The notes under the pieces: generated by a model
What the model saw: only the letters and a program-made list of their open reading frames with translations
Databases searched by the model: none
What the model was told of the DNA's origin: nothing
Shown: positions 1 to 12,872 of the stretch, piece by piece
Layout of the letters: every line of letters begins with the position of its first letter
How positions within the stretch are numbered: the first letter of the stretch is position 1
DNA from: Trissonchulus latispiculum
Lineage: Eukaryota; Nematoda; Enoplea; Enoplida; Ironidae
Assembly: GCA_030248195.1 (NCBI GenBank)
Contig: JASAND010020050.1
Span: forward strand, 31,977-95,976
Length of the DNA stretch: 64,000 bases
Direction: 5' to 3'
Translations under genes and position numbers: made by a program

Positions 1-1862
1 TGGCAACAGGATCTGCTTCCGGATCCAAAATACTACTGATACTGACACTGGCACGAATACTAGGACTGGACTGATCTCACGTTCCACCAAACTGATACAC
101 TGAGACTCGATCGCTCGCTAGGCAGATGGCCGGACTAAGCTTCAGGCAACAAGCAAAGGCGCTGAGGTAAAGATCCGGCGGGCTACCTGAATCAAATGGG
201 TTAAAACCCATTAGAAACAGAGGTGGTGGGGATTAAAACCTCAGCAACTATTGTTCGGACCGATTGGCTTTCACGTGCGGGTTCGAGACCCGAATTGTGT
301 ATTGCGTAACGTGTAATGTGTTATTTTGTACTTTTAGGTTGAAAACAAACGAAAACTGATGTTTTTGAGGATTAAACGAATGAAGAGGACCAAGCTTGGG
401 GCCGTTCCGGCCTACTTGGTTGAATATGCAAATGAGGCTCTGACCGAGCCTCTCATGGGCATGGAGTGTGTGTGTGTGTGTGCACTACTCAGTATTTACT
501 ACAGACCTAGAACTACCACTAACTGACCTAATCTAAGTACTACGTATTACAAAGTATATGAAGTGTAACCTACTTGCTGTGACTGACTAATAATACGTAA
601 TTAGGGCCCAAATCTGGCCACTAAACAGGATAACGTTACCGATTATTACTGACCACTACTTATTACATTCTACCTGATACTAACCGAGGCCTATTCTTAC
701 ACTCTACAGGCCTAACTAGACTTAATAACAACAATTATAACCCTAACCTGGGTTGGTAACCTACTATTGGGTTCCTAAACCATATTACCGCAATTATGCA
801 AATGAGGTTACCACCACTCTTAACCTGGGCCTAAAAGTCTCACTAGATAATGGTAGATTGCCCCTTTCCTGCAGAGGGCCCACACCTTGACTCAGGTGAC
901 TAATACGCGGGCCTCTGGGGGGTCAATCTATAACCGGACGACACATACTAACGGCAACTAACAGCTACTAACAACCCTAACTAATATTATGATACTAACC
1001 GCAATTACTAATGTTGACTACAACTATTAATACTAACTATAACTACTAAACTGACTGATATGGGACTAAACTGTTGTTTCTAACCTAACCTAACTGCTAG
1101 TAATGTATATTCTAATTATTATACCTAACTACTGCCTAGAATTATTGCCCAAGTAGTTGTTTCCCTACGGACTACACTCAAGACCTCCGCGAGGGGTTTA
1201 CATGAGCAGTCCGATTCATGCGGTTATGAACACACAGCAAACGTAATCTTATTCATACAGGCTCACCCATGCTACTTTCACACGCTCATTTAGACAGTAG
1301 ACACACGCATACAGTCGACCTACGCTATTTCACGCATACTATTTCATTCATTCATTCACAGTTACTCACAAAGTTATTCAGACACATTTATGCAACATTC
1401 ACACCTCACGCGTACTTGACTTTTCTCACAACCTCAACTGGAGGAGTTTACGTGAGGAGCCGCATTTATACAACACAGTGCAATTATAATCCTAACAGTA
1501 CTAGAATGGGGCCAATTCCCAATAGCTACGAGTGCGTGAATGTGCGTTATATTTCGGGAATGGCCCAGAAATGGCCATTCCCACGTGATCACCCGTGTGT
1601 GTTTTCTTTTGTATGTGTAAAAGCCAACGGGGACAATAATTGCTGTTATAGCAATTATTACAGAGAATAAGCTAAGGACAGTTTTAATTAAGGGGAGCCG
1701 GTATTCCCCAGTTAGTGTCTTAATAATTAACAGGTTGAACAGTGTTTAAAAGATTGTGTTTTCTACTTTTAGAGTGTTTTAGGAAACCTCATATTTTATC
1801 CGGCAATTATTAAAACAAGACAAGGTTACGACAGTGGCTTGTGAAGTGCGTTGAAAAAACGT

Positions 1863-1886
1863 GGCCGGCAACTCTGGTTGCCGGCC
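1863..1886. repeat. Perfect 10-bp hairpin with 4-nt loop
   Basis: The arms ggccggcaac and gttgccggcc are exact reverse complements around the loop tctg. No gene or T-run is attached, so the function is unknown. Confidence 0.6.
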
Positions 1887-2657
1887 GTGGGGATAAAGGG
1901 GGTCCTAACCTGAAAGACCTACTCCCGGGGAGTGGCCTAACTCCCCTTCCTCAAGGTGGGTAGGTGAGTGTCCTCCCTTAAACTAACTACCCAAGTTTGC
2001 GTCGTTTTTGGGAGTTAAAAAATTGGCTTTTATAGTGAAAATTGAGGAGGTTAAAGAGAGATAAAATAGTGGTTTTGGAGTGGGTTTTTACTAAAATTAA
2101 TCCACGATAGTTTATTTGTGGATTGGGCCAAAAAGGGCCTTTTCGGAAAAGTACATAAAATGGAGAAATGGGGATTTTAAAAGCCTTTTTGAGGAGAGTG
2201 ATTTGCGAGGTTCGACTGCTCGCAAATCACCAGGGAAAGCGCATGAAAAGAAAACAGGAATCACAAACAATACCCCAGAGGGTGGGGCGAAAGGCCCACA
2301 CCCTCACAATTACAACTATGTAAAACAATGGGCACTGGGCCTGAAAGAATGCTACAAAAAGTGGTCCTCGGACCCCGGCAAATAGTGAGAATGGAGGGAC
2401 CCGGGGACCGCTTTTCAGGCATAAGGGTCCCCGGGTCAGAAGCAGTGCACCCCATGAGCCGTCCGAAGACATATGGCCTCACGGGGGCAGCCAGATCGTG
2501 AGTGCCTGGTCGGCAGTTGCTGAAATAAAAACCCTATGGGGAAAGGGGGGGGGGAAGGAGGGAGATGCTTGAGTTCAGGCCTCCGTATAATTGGCACAGA
2601 ACACATCTCCCCCGGAGACATACGGACAAAGGCTAATAATTAGAAGCTAAGTTTCAA

Positions 2658-2683
2658 GGGGAGAGAGACCAACCTCTCTCCCC
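2658..2683. repeat. 10-bp hairpin ggggagagag / ctctctcccc
   Basis: A purine arm is followed by its exact complement after a 6-nt loop. It is one of several foldbacks in the first 4 kb. Confidence 0.5.
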
Positions 2684-3330
2684 GACTGCCAGCCAAGCAC
2701 TGACTGCAAACTGCTAGTTGCAGTCGAGACCCCAGTAGGGGGTTGGCCTTAAGCTTCTAACAGCTGATTGGCTGTTTTGGATGATCACGCTTTTGCTATT
2801 GGGCTACCGAGTCGTGACCTACGGTAGCCCACAGGCGCGTAGGGCGGCTGGAGGACCCCCAAATTAATGGGAACAGATGACCCCTAATTCAGACAGAAAG
2901 ACAGCCAAAGGCCGGATTTTAAGTATCAAGTTTTAGGGGTCACTGCTGGGGCCCATAAATCTGGAGTAAACAGAAGCTCCAATATTTCTAGAAACTTGGT
3001 CCTCCAGCGGCCGACTTAAAAGGTCTCCCTTTGCTTAGTAGAAAGCAAAGGGGCCTCACCTGTTTGGTTCATCACGGACCCAGAAGAAGGAAAAGACGAA
3101 AACAAATTACGTAAGCCTACTAGGTACCTAAGTTAAAATGAAGCATAAAAAACTACCTAGAACTACCTAGAATTATAAGTTACCTAAGTACCTATTACTA
3201 TTGTATATAACTGTATATGTGTGTGTATTATTGTCTACCTATATTGGTATACTGAGTAGTGCAGAGGCTGAATTCAGCCTTTTATGGGTGGGAGGTCAGA
3301 GGTGACCCTTATGAGGTCACTATTATGTGA

Positions 3331-3371
3331 CTTACGTGAATGAATGCAAGAATGGCATTCGTTCACGTAAG
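3331..3371. repeat. 17-bp inverted repeat
   Basis: The left arm cttacgtgaatgaatgc and the right arm at 3354-3371 are complementary with one G-T position and a short loop. This is probably a small foldback or element remnant. Confidence 0.55.
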
Positions 3372-5900
3372 GTCTGGGAGCTTTCCACGCTCTCCAGACA
3401 AACAGGCGGGCGGTCAAAGATAAAAGGCCGACCCGTAAAAGGGAGAAGAGAAAGGGGAGGAGGTGGAAACTCCCTTAAGAATGGAATTAAAACTAAAACG
3501 TAGGATTTGAAACGTAATAATTTAATTTGTACTTTTTGTTGTTTTAGGAATTAAAAGAAGAACGACTGTATTATTGTGTAAATGTTCTTATGTGTTGAGT
3601 AAATGTTGTAATAAAGTGGAATAATGTGTATTTTCTTGCCATTTAAGGGGGATTTGTGCCAAAATTGGCCGTTATGCAACGCTGACGACAGAGGGACACG
3701 AGCAGGGAGGTTAAGGGGGTCTCAAATACGACCGCCCTTGCACAAGGCTGATGTAATAGGGGTTTACGCAATCGTGGGAGGCATCAATACGGCCATCCCA
3801 CACATGTAACGTAAGGGCAAAAGGTCAAGGGTTCGAATCCTTGCACTAAGAGTTGAGATAACCATGCTAATTACGTACTCTTTGAGCGATTTTAAGGCCT
3901 ACTAAGCTCACTAATTAGTGTAGTTCAAGGGCCTCAATACGGCCGCATGAATACGGTTACTACGTACTGATTAAGCCCTGTTAGTTGAATAGTTGAATTG
4001 TTGAGGTTATAAGGTAATGCCGGCAGTTTTCTGGCAGACATACAGACGACTATAGGCAATAACTGGCAATTACGGATACAGATCATTTTCTACACATAAT
4101 TACCTGACACGTATTACTGGACTGGCCATGAGATCTTCAGTAAAACCAATTAATAATTTGCTGAATTCTTGCTTTTAACTAGTTTTTCTTGTAAGGCCTT
4201 AATTTATCTTTAAATTAGGCCCTTTGGTACTAATTTGCTGACCTATTCCTGGTTGCTAGGTGAGGCTGTAAGAACGCGAAACACCTTTTTTACTGAATAA
4301 AACAACAAATACAGTGACAAAAATAGTAATTTCATTACATATGACAGTCCTAAATTGGATTGTGTGTCCCTAGCCAAAATGGAGCTCTCAGAAAGAATCT
4401 AAACACAGATGAAAACTGACGTTTTGCCACCAAGATCCAGGTAGTCCGGACAGAGCAGCAAGGTGATCAGGAACCAAAGGAGGAGAGAGAGTCCAGTGGT
4501 GATCTAAACGGCTTCACTAACACTGGCAGATCAAAAGAGCCAAAAATCGGGGAGGCAGGGGCTGATGTCTGGCAACACAGCAGAGAAAGAGATCCAACGG
4601 GATCTGAAGGCAACCCAAGGGGCACGAGCACAAAGATCCAGAGAGCAGCGCAGCGAGAGGCAGGTTCAAAGGAAACCCGTGCAGAACTGAATCAAATGGG
4701 TTAAAACCTTTGTCTGTTTTAGCCCGGATTCAGCTGTATTAACTGGATTTCAGGGAATTAGGAAATGAAAAAATTGTTCCAATTTTGAGATTAGCAAATG
4801 AGGAACGTCGGTTATGTTAGGCTAGAACTTTTCTGACAAAACTGATTCGAGTTTACAAGTTCTGAAGATTACTGAAGAAATAGCTCGAAGCAATTGCTTT
4901 CGAAGCAGACAACCGTTTTAGAAACCTTGACGGAACTGAACCATCCAATCCAACAGTTAAATTTTGACATTTTCTTAGAGAGGAAAACTCGCAGAGGGAT
5001 CTCTATCAGAAATCCCCCACCTTCACAGGAAATCCAGGGAAATCCAGCTAATATCCACTGATATTTGCATACAAATATGAAAATGACCGTATAATGGGAT
5101 AACAACATAGGCCAGAGCGGCGAGGGCCCGATTTCAACATGACTTGTTTTCGAGAGTGGGACTCGAGGTCCAATTAGGTGTTTTTGAGCTTGCACTTGTT
5201 ACAGAAAGTCGTAAAGGGGAGGGACGACTCAACCTAGGGGATATCCAAAAATAGGCTTCCCAGATTTTTGAAGCAATCCATCTTTCCAGGAGTCACCATA
5301 ATACCAACCTAAGGATACAAGGTGGGAGAAAAATTTTGGAGGGAGGTACCCTAGATGGGGAGAGGCAGAGCCTCTTCCAACACAACGACTCAGGGGGTGT
5401 CTGTGATTGGTTAGTTCGAAAGGGAGGACCCCGCCTCTTATGGAGTTTCGTTTGTTTTTCTTTGTAACCGCACCTGGGTAATAAATCACTTGGGGGTATA
5501 AATGTTTCCAGTAGCCCAAAGTACCCGTAACAGCCGCGGCCCTAAACTTTATTGCGTTTTTGTCTTTGAGTGGCTTTGTTCTGGCTTCATTTTTATGTAT
5601 CTTAGTGTCGTTTGTAAACAGAAGCGCAGGTGAAAGAGAAGCCGATGAAAACAAGGAAGTAAGGAAGAGAAACCGTAAAACGGACAGGGGGCCTAGAAGC
5701 CCAAGACGAACTAAACAGTACGTGGAAAGAAAACTTAGTTTCGACGTAGTTTGATTGTTAGTTAGGATTCTTAGGTTATTTTTTCAGTATTAATACTAAA
5801 TGATTCTTTTTCTTTCTTTTCAGTAGTGACTTGTGCACTAAATTGTAATGGGGTTCCCCTCCGACTAGCCTATGCGTGTAACTTCTCAGTGAAGGGAACT

Positions 5901-7690
5901 AACGTCACTCTCGTGACGTAGAAAAAGCAGAGAACCTCACACCTACACATGCATAGACATTCAGGCTGGCCATTCACTCACTCACATAAACTCAAAGGAG
6001 GGGGACCTGTGGATAAACTCCATACAGTTGATGATGCAAAATCAAAGGGGTTAAAATTAACTAAAATCAACCTCAACACAACGGTGAATGGATTTCAATT
6101 TTCAGAATACGATTAAAGTACAATTGCAATAGTAAAACTATTATTAACAAACCTATACAGTAGTCAAAATATTGGCTGAATTTCTGTGCATCTTTGTAGC
6201 GGATCGAAGTCCTGTTTTCTGACTTTTTGATTTCAATGGAAAGAGGAGCAAAACTGTACAATTCAGAAATAGAGTTACAAATCCCTTTCTTTGTACATAC
6301 TACAACTAAAATCAAACCAAAATCCGTACGCAAACAAATAAACTTGAAACAGAGATGATAATCAAATTTGTAATTAATAATGAATACAAGCTTAGCTATT
6401 TACAAGTGATGAAAATGTCTTTCTGTGCTTTCTGTTTCAGGATATAATTTAGGTTTGAAATACTCAGAGGGCAGTTAATGGCTAGGACCTACTGGTTAAA
6501 ATGTTCGGAAGAAAAGACGACCGTCCACTTTAGTTGAGGCGGACCCAGCCAGCAAAAACTAGCGCTGATTTAGCCCAATACGTTTATCAGATGCAGTCTC
6601 TAGACCTTGCACTCAGCATTATGCATAGGGTATCTCATGGTTTTATTATTTAATACTTCCAAGTTGCTACATATTGTGTCATGGCGTCGGTTAATATATA
6701 GGGTAGGGAATTATAAGTGTTTACAATTTTTGCAGAATTTGTTTCGTTGATTTTTGTTATATTGGCCAAAATAGCTTGGCTACTGCCAATAACCCAGTAG
6801 GGATTTTGTTTCAAAAATGTATTAGGGTTTTTATAAAATTTTTGTATTAAATATGTAGGTGGGAGCTGTGTGTGATTGTCTAGTTGAATGTTCTGTGTTT
6901 GATAATATTTAGAAATGATGTTGTATGTATCTAAGTAATTTAAATTTGAATTTGCCTAGGTATTTGAGCCACTACCCAGTATACCCAACTCCTCAGGATT
7001 CTGTAGATATAGAATTCCTTACATATGATAGCAATGTTTTGGTTGGTTTTATCTACAGGAGTAAGAACATACCGAGAGTGTGCATACATTAATAAAACTT
7101 TTAAATTTATTATATTGCTTTTGGTAATGCTTTCTTTATAGTTATGCACTGGGGACGCTATTGGAGGATTGTATTTATAAAAATATCCTGGGGTGGTGTA
7201 GTTATTTGACAATAGTACTGTTTGCAAATAAGTGAGAACTATCTTGCATAGTTTTATTAAGATTTATCTTATCTATAACTGTATGCCTAAATGTGAAAAT
7301 TATATGTTTTTACTGCATTTTTTAGTCTTTGTGTTACTATCTTTTATTTGGTTTAACTTACCTTAATTCTCTGTCTAAATACGGCCAAATTCTCTGTCTA
7401 AATCATACTTAAGGTTGTTTTTTAACTTTCATTAATGATGAATGCAAGCTTTAATTGTTTTTTACAGAGTTTGTTAACAGTTCATTTATGTGTAGTATTA
7501 TTGTGATGAAAGGTGTTTATATCCGTTTCTGTTAAGATCTTTGTTTTATATATATTCTGTTTGTTTTAGTACAAGTGTTATCATGGTTAGGCATATTCAG
7601 GTATAGATTTTCCAGTACCGTTTTGTTGTAATTTCCCCAATTAGTAGCTCATTGAACCCGAGGCCATAAGGTGTTTTGGTTTTTAGCCGC
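5901..7690. other. AT-rich intergenic DNA, nothing recognised
   Basis: Only short frames occur. I see no splice-consistent exon chain, RNA gene or terminal repeat structure. Confidence 0.4.
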
Positions 7691-7699
7691 ATTATCCAG

Positions 7700-8479
7700 T
7701 TATCGATTGATACCCAATTTATTTATATTTGGAAAAATTTAAAAATTGGCATTTTTCACTTATAAAGATTAAAGGTTCCGCCACGGCAATCATGTTCAAT
7801 ATTGACGCATTTGTTTTGGCTATATTATGTGACAGACATTGATATTTTAATCTGCCAAGTTTGGTAATTTTTTACCACATAATTAGTGAGAAATTATCAA
7901 AAGAAAGTGGAAATTAAAAAGGCCACTTTTAGCAAAATTTACTGTTTTTTGGTAAGTTTTTTGAGCTTGCTGTAGGTGTTAGAAGCATGCATATACTTTC
8001 ATAAGACGTGGATTTATGCGCAGAGTGCAGCCATCTATCGGCTGTTTGTGTAGCTTTTGCCAATTGTTCAGTATAAGTAAAAAAGTACCGAAGGTCCTGT
8101 TTTTCTTGGTCGAAAAATGGCCGATTTTCCAAAATTTTGACTTTAAAAATTCGCCAAAAATCGGTCACTCAACAGAATTACATTAAACTAGATAGCTGCG
8201 CTCTGCAATATGTCCTTGACATATTTGCACAATTTCAGCGCTGTATCTTTCATACAGCGAAAAATTTTCTACCACCATCTTTTTAACCTAACTTTTTCAT
8301 TTTCCTACGTTTAACACATGTCAAGGTCACATTTGAAAAGGGCTCGACAGAACGTTAGAAGCAGTATTACGCAAAACGCACTTGTCTTATTTTGAGGGCC
8401 CATGGGTATTACAAAATATGTGAAGATGAGCAAAATCGGAGTTGGTCGTAAAATCGGCAAAAAAGTTACCCCCCCCCCC
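7700..8479 (-). mobile_element. G-run terminal DNA element, copy 1 (one end only)
   Basis: Read on the minus strand, this begins at a run of G (the C-run at 8469-8479) and then matches the left part of the element at 24655-25870. Shared landmarks are a tract resembling gccgattttacgacc, then ctccgattttgctcat, and later the block around 8090-8165. Similarity fades near 7700, so the far end is missing. The flank after the C-run is taaa, compatible with a mutated TTAA target. The short frame inside is shared by copies 1 and 2 but has no recognisable domain. Confidence 0.6.
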
Positions 8480-8674
8480 TAAAGAAACTTAGTCGTCGTT
8501 TTATATTTAGTACGACGGATATAATTAAATTCCATATTATGAAGAACGAGGTTAGCAATAGATGGAGCAGCATTACTACCCATATGTATACCAATAGTTT
8601 ATCTTTAGTTTATGTGCTGAAAATATTATCTCATTATCTTTTCCCAGTCGGCTATAGCGGCCCATACTTGACTT

Positions 8675-9040
8675 AAGCCCGATTCATACCTCTGTCCGTT
8701 TGTCCGTTTCTGTTTGTCCGTTTGTCCGTTTGTCCGCGCACATACTGGTTCATACTTTTCCGTTTTTCCGTTGGTCCGTTTGTCCGTTTGTCCGTAAGGG
8801 ATGTCCGTTTAGACTTCAACACTGCTCTACTTTTCCGGTTGTCCGTAACCAACAAGGATGAATCAGTTTAGAAAAGCAAACCAGACAAACTGACAAACGG
8901 ACAAACGGAAACGGACAAACAGACAAACGGAAAGCTAGGTATGAACTGATCTGTGAGTTCAGCAAAACGGAGAAACGGAGAAACGGAAATTCGGACAAAC
9001 AGACAAACGGACAAACGGAAAGTAGGTTGGAACCGGGCTT
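8675..9040. mobile_element. Foldback element built from TTTGTCCG octamers
   Basis: Both ends carry aagcccg-type inverted termini, imperfect over about 17 bp (left 8675-8691, right 9024-9040). The left half (8694-8800) is a run of tttgtccg octamers and the right half (8884-9020) is the same octamer inverted (cggacaaa), so the whole block folds on itself. TTAA is present at the left edge (8673-8676) and tttaa at the right edge. There is no coding capacity. The open frames through it are only a by-product of the repeat. Confidence 0.65.
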
Positions 9041-9770
9041 TAATCGCTGTTTTGGCCCAAATGGCCGATTTTTCGAACTTTGAAGAACCATATCTCAAAA
9101 CTGGGTCTGGGATTTGGCTCATTCTTGACCAGCAGGTTTATTATAATCCTAAAAATGATATATTAAAAAATTGCGTCCCGTCTCCCAGTAATAAGTTCTC
9201 TAGCTGGAATAAAGTTATTTCGCACTACCCTCGACTGGTGGGGTAAGTGACCTTATAACTGCGGTTTTTGGAAACAGCATGACAGCCGAAGGAGAACGCC
9301 TTTTGCATAGACATAGGAGAGCTCTATGAACAATCTGAGGACCAAAAGTAGCACAGTACCACGCATACATGTGCTTGGGGGGGGGTTGCGGGGGTGTTTC
9401 ATCCACCCCCCAGACCTGGACCTCACCCGCCTCCCAGAAATCCGGACTTCCGGATTTTTGGGAAAAACCGAAAAAAATCCGGTTTAGCGGCGCTCTGCGG
9501 CCCCGGTTCACCCCCAAAACTTCCTCTCCTGCACATGTCTGATACTACGTATGTCTTTCAATACAGTGTTAAAAATCCAGAAATAAAATTGGCCATTTAG
9601 CTGCCATGGTAAAATCACAAAAATGGACCTTACCCATTAACCGCTCATCAAAACAAGCTGGTATTTGCAGGTTTCACTATGCTTACTAATATTAATCAAC
9701 TGGCATAGTAAGAAGATAATCGATTTGTTTCTGCTTGTCCGACCTATCTGCGAGCATCCCAGAGATCGAC
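9041..9770. other. Non-coding, with a G/C-run segment near 9375-9520
   Basis: It contains G-runs and C-runs and the palindrome aatccggacttccggatt. Short frames on both strands overlap each other and show no domain. Nothing else was recognised. Confidence 0.35.
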
Positions 9771-9771
9771 T

Positions 9772-9910
<139 letters not shown>

Positions 9911-10225
9911 CTGTTTTGTATATAACTGTGTGAAATCGTAGGTTATATACGTTTAAGTTTCGTTTTTTCCTGATACTTGTTTTATCCTGTATATTATGGG
10001 TTGATTGTTGGCTGTCTATTATCTAATATGGTGAACATCGGCCGTTAAACTTAGCTATGTATGACTTAACAATATTTTTAGTCTTTTAAGTAAAACCTTA
10101 AAACTTGGTCTTTTCTAATGGACATTTGATTAGTAACTGCCTTAGCACTTGCTATATCTAAATTTTGCTGACTTTTTGTGGAGTTTACGAATAAGTTCCA
10201 TATAATACGTAGAAAACCCGAAATC

Positions 10226-10405
10226 GTACAAAACCAGTTTTGTATGGATCATTTTGTACAAAACTAGTTTTGCATGGGTTATTTTGTACAAAACTAGTTT
10301 TGTATGGGTAGTTTTGTACAAAACTAGTTTTGTATGGGTAGTTTTGTACAAAACTAGTTTTGTATGGGTAGTTTTGTACAAAACTAGTTTTGTATGACTG
10401 GGACC
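10226..10405. repeat. Six-copy 30-bp tandem repeat with an internal palindrome
   Basis: Units start at 10226, 10256, 10286, 10316, 10346 and 10376. Each contains the perfect 16-bp palindrome acaaaactagttttgt. A related piece (gtacaattctagttttg) lies just beyond the element to the right, near 12157, so the element at 10406-12150 seems to have landed inside or beside this satellite. Confidence 0.85.
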
Positions 10406-11007
10406 CGTTGCATAAAACTTTTAATAGGTCAATAGGTTCAATAGGCTATAGGTAAATAGGCTGAGAGCGTTGCATAAAACTAATTTTCAATAACAATAGG
10501 CAATAGGCGATTTTTCCAATTTAATAGGCGATTTCGATAGGCGAGCGTTGCATAAAACTCGAGCAATTTTAATAGCTATTAAATTTCACCTAATTATCAA
10601 AGAGGATAATTTGTTTCCAATTATATGTGCTATTCAGCACATTTTCTGCATTTTCTTCGGTAAAAGAGATAAAAAATAGACAAATAGCGTGCCGTCAATG
10701 TCTAAAAAGCAAAACTATAGAGGCAAACTTTGACAGAGACTTCACGCGAAATCTAAATTGATTGATTAAATTGAACTGAAATTAAATTGATAAATTCATT
10801 GATTTTAAAAATTTGAAATTAAAACATGCAATAAAATGCATGCAAACGTTAAGTATAAATAATAATAAACAAACTAAGCTCTTGTGAAAGCACCCTATTG
10901 TTTGATATTTCATATTACTTTATTGTTTCCTATTATTTTATTATTTTTGTTCTGTTATTATTGTTTACTATTGTTATGGTGATTTCATAGTCTCAGTCGC
11001 CTCTAGA

Positions 11008-11320
11008 CGCGCGTAGATGCACGTCGACGTGCGTAGACGCGCTACACTGCAATGTTACATTTGGAGGCGTCGACGCGCGTTGACGCACGTCGATGCGCGT
11101 AGACGCGCGTCGACGTCTCCAAACGTGACCTCACGTCCTGGTGCTATGCTGGCACTGGAAGCGTCGACGCGCGTCGACGTGCGTCGACGACCGTCAACGC
11201 GCCCATTTGTAGCATGCAAGTTTGCGCGCATCGACGCACGTCGACGCGCGTTGATGCGCGCAAAATGATATTGACGTTTGTAGACGCGCGTAGACGCGCG
11301 TCGACGCGCGTACACCTGCA
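11008..11320. repeat. GC-rich minisatellite of gcgtcgacgcgcgt type
   Basis: Irregular repeats of gcgtcgacg/gcgtagacg in AT-rich surroundings. The repeat is close to self-complementary, so both strands stay open (frames of 83 and 88 codons rich in Arg and Val). I treat these as artefacts. The density of unconverted CpG is striking. Confidence 0.8.
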
Positions 11321-11582
11321 TTCGCGACTATGAAGGCACCTTAATATTGTTTACTCGACGTTTAGCTTCATTCAACAGTTATCGTTTCATTAAGACATAT
11401 CGTATAATAGTACAATTACTATGTATTAGTACTATTACTACTTATTATGTATTAAGTACTATTACTATTTACTAATAAAATCAGCTAATTTTAATAAGCA
11501 CCTATTGATTTCATTGTCAATAGGTATGAAAAATGAGCCTATGACAAATAGTGTTTTATGCAACGCATTTTAATAGGGCCTA

Positions 11583-11953
11583 CAGCTACTGTCATATTTT
11601 AGTGGAAAGAAAAAGAAAATTTCGAGAAAGAAAGAAAGAAAGAAAAGAAAAGAAAAAGAAAGAAAGAAAGAAAGAAAGAAAAGTTGCATAAGAAAAGAAA
11701 TTTCAGTGACCCTAGGTAGAAGCCACTTAACTTGACAGCTGCTGTCAACTATAAGCCAATTTCAAAAGAACCTCCAATGTTGTGATATTTGATCTTCGTC
11801 TTTACTTCTAACACACACGCATCTTAAGCACCACTTTAGTGGACTAGGAAATTGAGTTTAAGTTAAGTCAGAAGGTCTGTCAGGCTGGGCTGGCCGCACA
11901 ACATGTGTCCATCAAATTTCTTATGGCCAAAATTTGTTTCTTTCTTTCTTTTA

Positions 11954-12017
<64 letters not shown>

Positions 12018-12082
12018 AAAGAAAAAGAAAGAAAAGAAAGAAAGAAAGAATCTTTCTTTCCACTAAAATATGACAGTAGCTG
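11583..12082. mobile_element. TA-flanked MITE with 30-bp TIRs and GAAA arrays
   Basis: The terminus cagctactgtcatatttt at 11583 is repeated inverted and without mismatch over 30 bp, ending at 12082. TA dinucleotides flank both sides (11581-11582 and 12083-12084), as expected for Tc1/mariner-type insertion. Just inside each end are GAAA/TTTC arrays (about 11620-11700 and 11938-12060). No coding sequence, so it is non-autonomous. Confidence 0.85.
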
Positions 12083-12164
12083 TATTGCCTATTTCTCCAC
12101 ATTGCCTATTGTTATTTACTTATGAAAATTGTCTTTATGCAACACGGCCCTGAGACCGTACAAT

Positions 12165-12864
12165 TCTAGTTTTGGACTTACAAAACTGGTTCAATAATAT
12201 TTGGGAGGCTTGAACGGGCCAAATTTGCGTCGACCTTACCCGTGAAAACTTCTTTTTTGTTGGTCTAAAGATGAATTAGGGTAAATAGATATAACATAAG
12301 GTAATTTACGATCGTTGCATTGTATGAATCACTTGTATTTTCCCACGATTCCCCCAGCATCCAATCAAAAGAAGTTTGACATAAACTCAAGTTGTAAGAA
12401 GAGCCCACAACTCTTACTTTCTTAAAAGTCTTATGGGTGCATCAACAGAGAGGATAGGAGATACCTTTTCGTAAAGATGGTGTATGTCTGCAAAATTTAA
12501 TAACTTTTCCTTGAGTTGTCAAATATGTAACTTTTATTGAGTTAGGTTGGTCCTAAAATTCTCGTTAGGGAAAAGATCCACATTCAAAGGTCTCTGGTGG
12601 TAACAGAAATGTTTCCTTTAGATATAAGCTAATTTTAAGCTTTTTGCAAAACATGTATAAGTTGAGTTTCTTTCCAGAAACATATCTTTATTTTTAAGGC
12701 TCAGTTTCCAGTTGTTAGTTCTTTGTCCTTTCCCTGCAAATGGTGTTAGATTACCACTGCGGCTGGAAATGTTGATGTTGCAGTGAGCACATTGAGTAGA
12801 GGAAGCGTGGAAGCTGGAAATCGTGTAAGGCAGTCCTTTAAGATTGGTAACTAAGCGAGGTTCA
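12165..12864. other. Intergenic, nothing recognised
   Basis: Only short unsupported frames. No repeat structure or RNA gene was identified. Confidence 0.35.
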
Positions 12865-12872
12865 TGTACAGG

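Larger units (their letters stand above)
1..5900. other. Non-coding region without a recognisable gene
   Basis: No frame here reads like a protein. The stretch has many short CTAAC/TACTA-like runs and several strong hairpins (listed separately). A 22-bp direct repeat occurs at 187-208 and 4687-4708 (core atcaaatgggttaaaacc), 4.5 kb apart, which could mark the ends of a larger old element, although I see no protein of one between them. GGTTCGA-type B-box cores occur near 278 and 3828 and may be tRNA-derived remnants; neither folds into a convincing cloverleaf. Confidence 0.5.
10406..12150. mobile_element. Nested DNA-element block with GTTGCATAAA termini
   Basis: The left end gggacccgttgcataaaac faces an inverted counterpart at 12131-12150 (tttatgcaacacggccc). 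The same terminus recurs inward as direct copies near 10470 and 10546 and inverted near 11554-11567, which suggests several related elements nested in one another. The interior holds an AT-rich stretch, the GACGCGCGT minisatellite and a separate TA-flanked element (both listed). No transposase frame was seen. Confidence 0.55.

Noticed and set aside
5229..5654. 141-codon minus-strand frame
   Set aside because: No domain, the opposite strand is partly open too, and no splice or promoter support was found.
8673..9246. Four overlapping frames near 9 kb
   Set aside because: They arise from the TTTGTCCG octamer foldback.
10142..10381. 79-codon minus frame with repeated LVLYKTTHTK
   Set aside because: It is the 30-bp tandem repeat (ten codons per unit) read in frame.
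11017..11321. Arg/Val-rich frames on both strands
   Set aside because: Produced by the self-complementary GACGCGCGT minisatellite.
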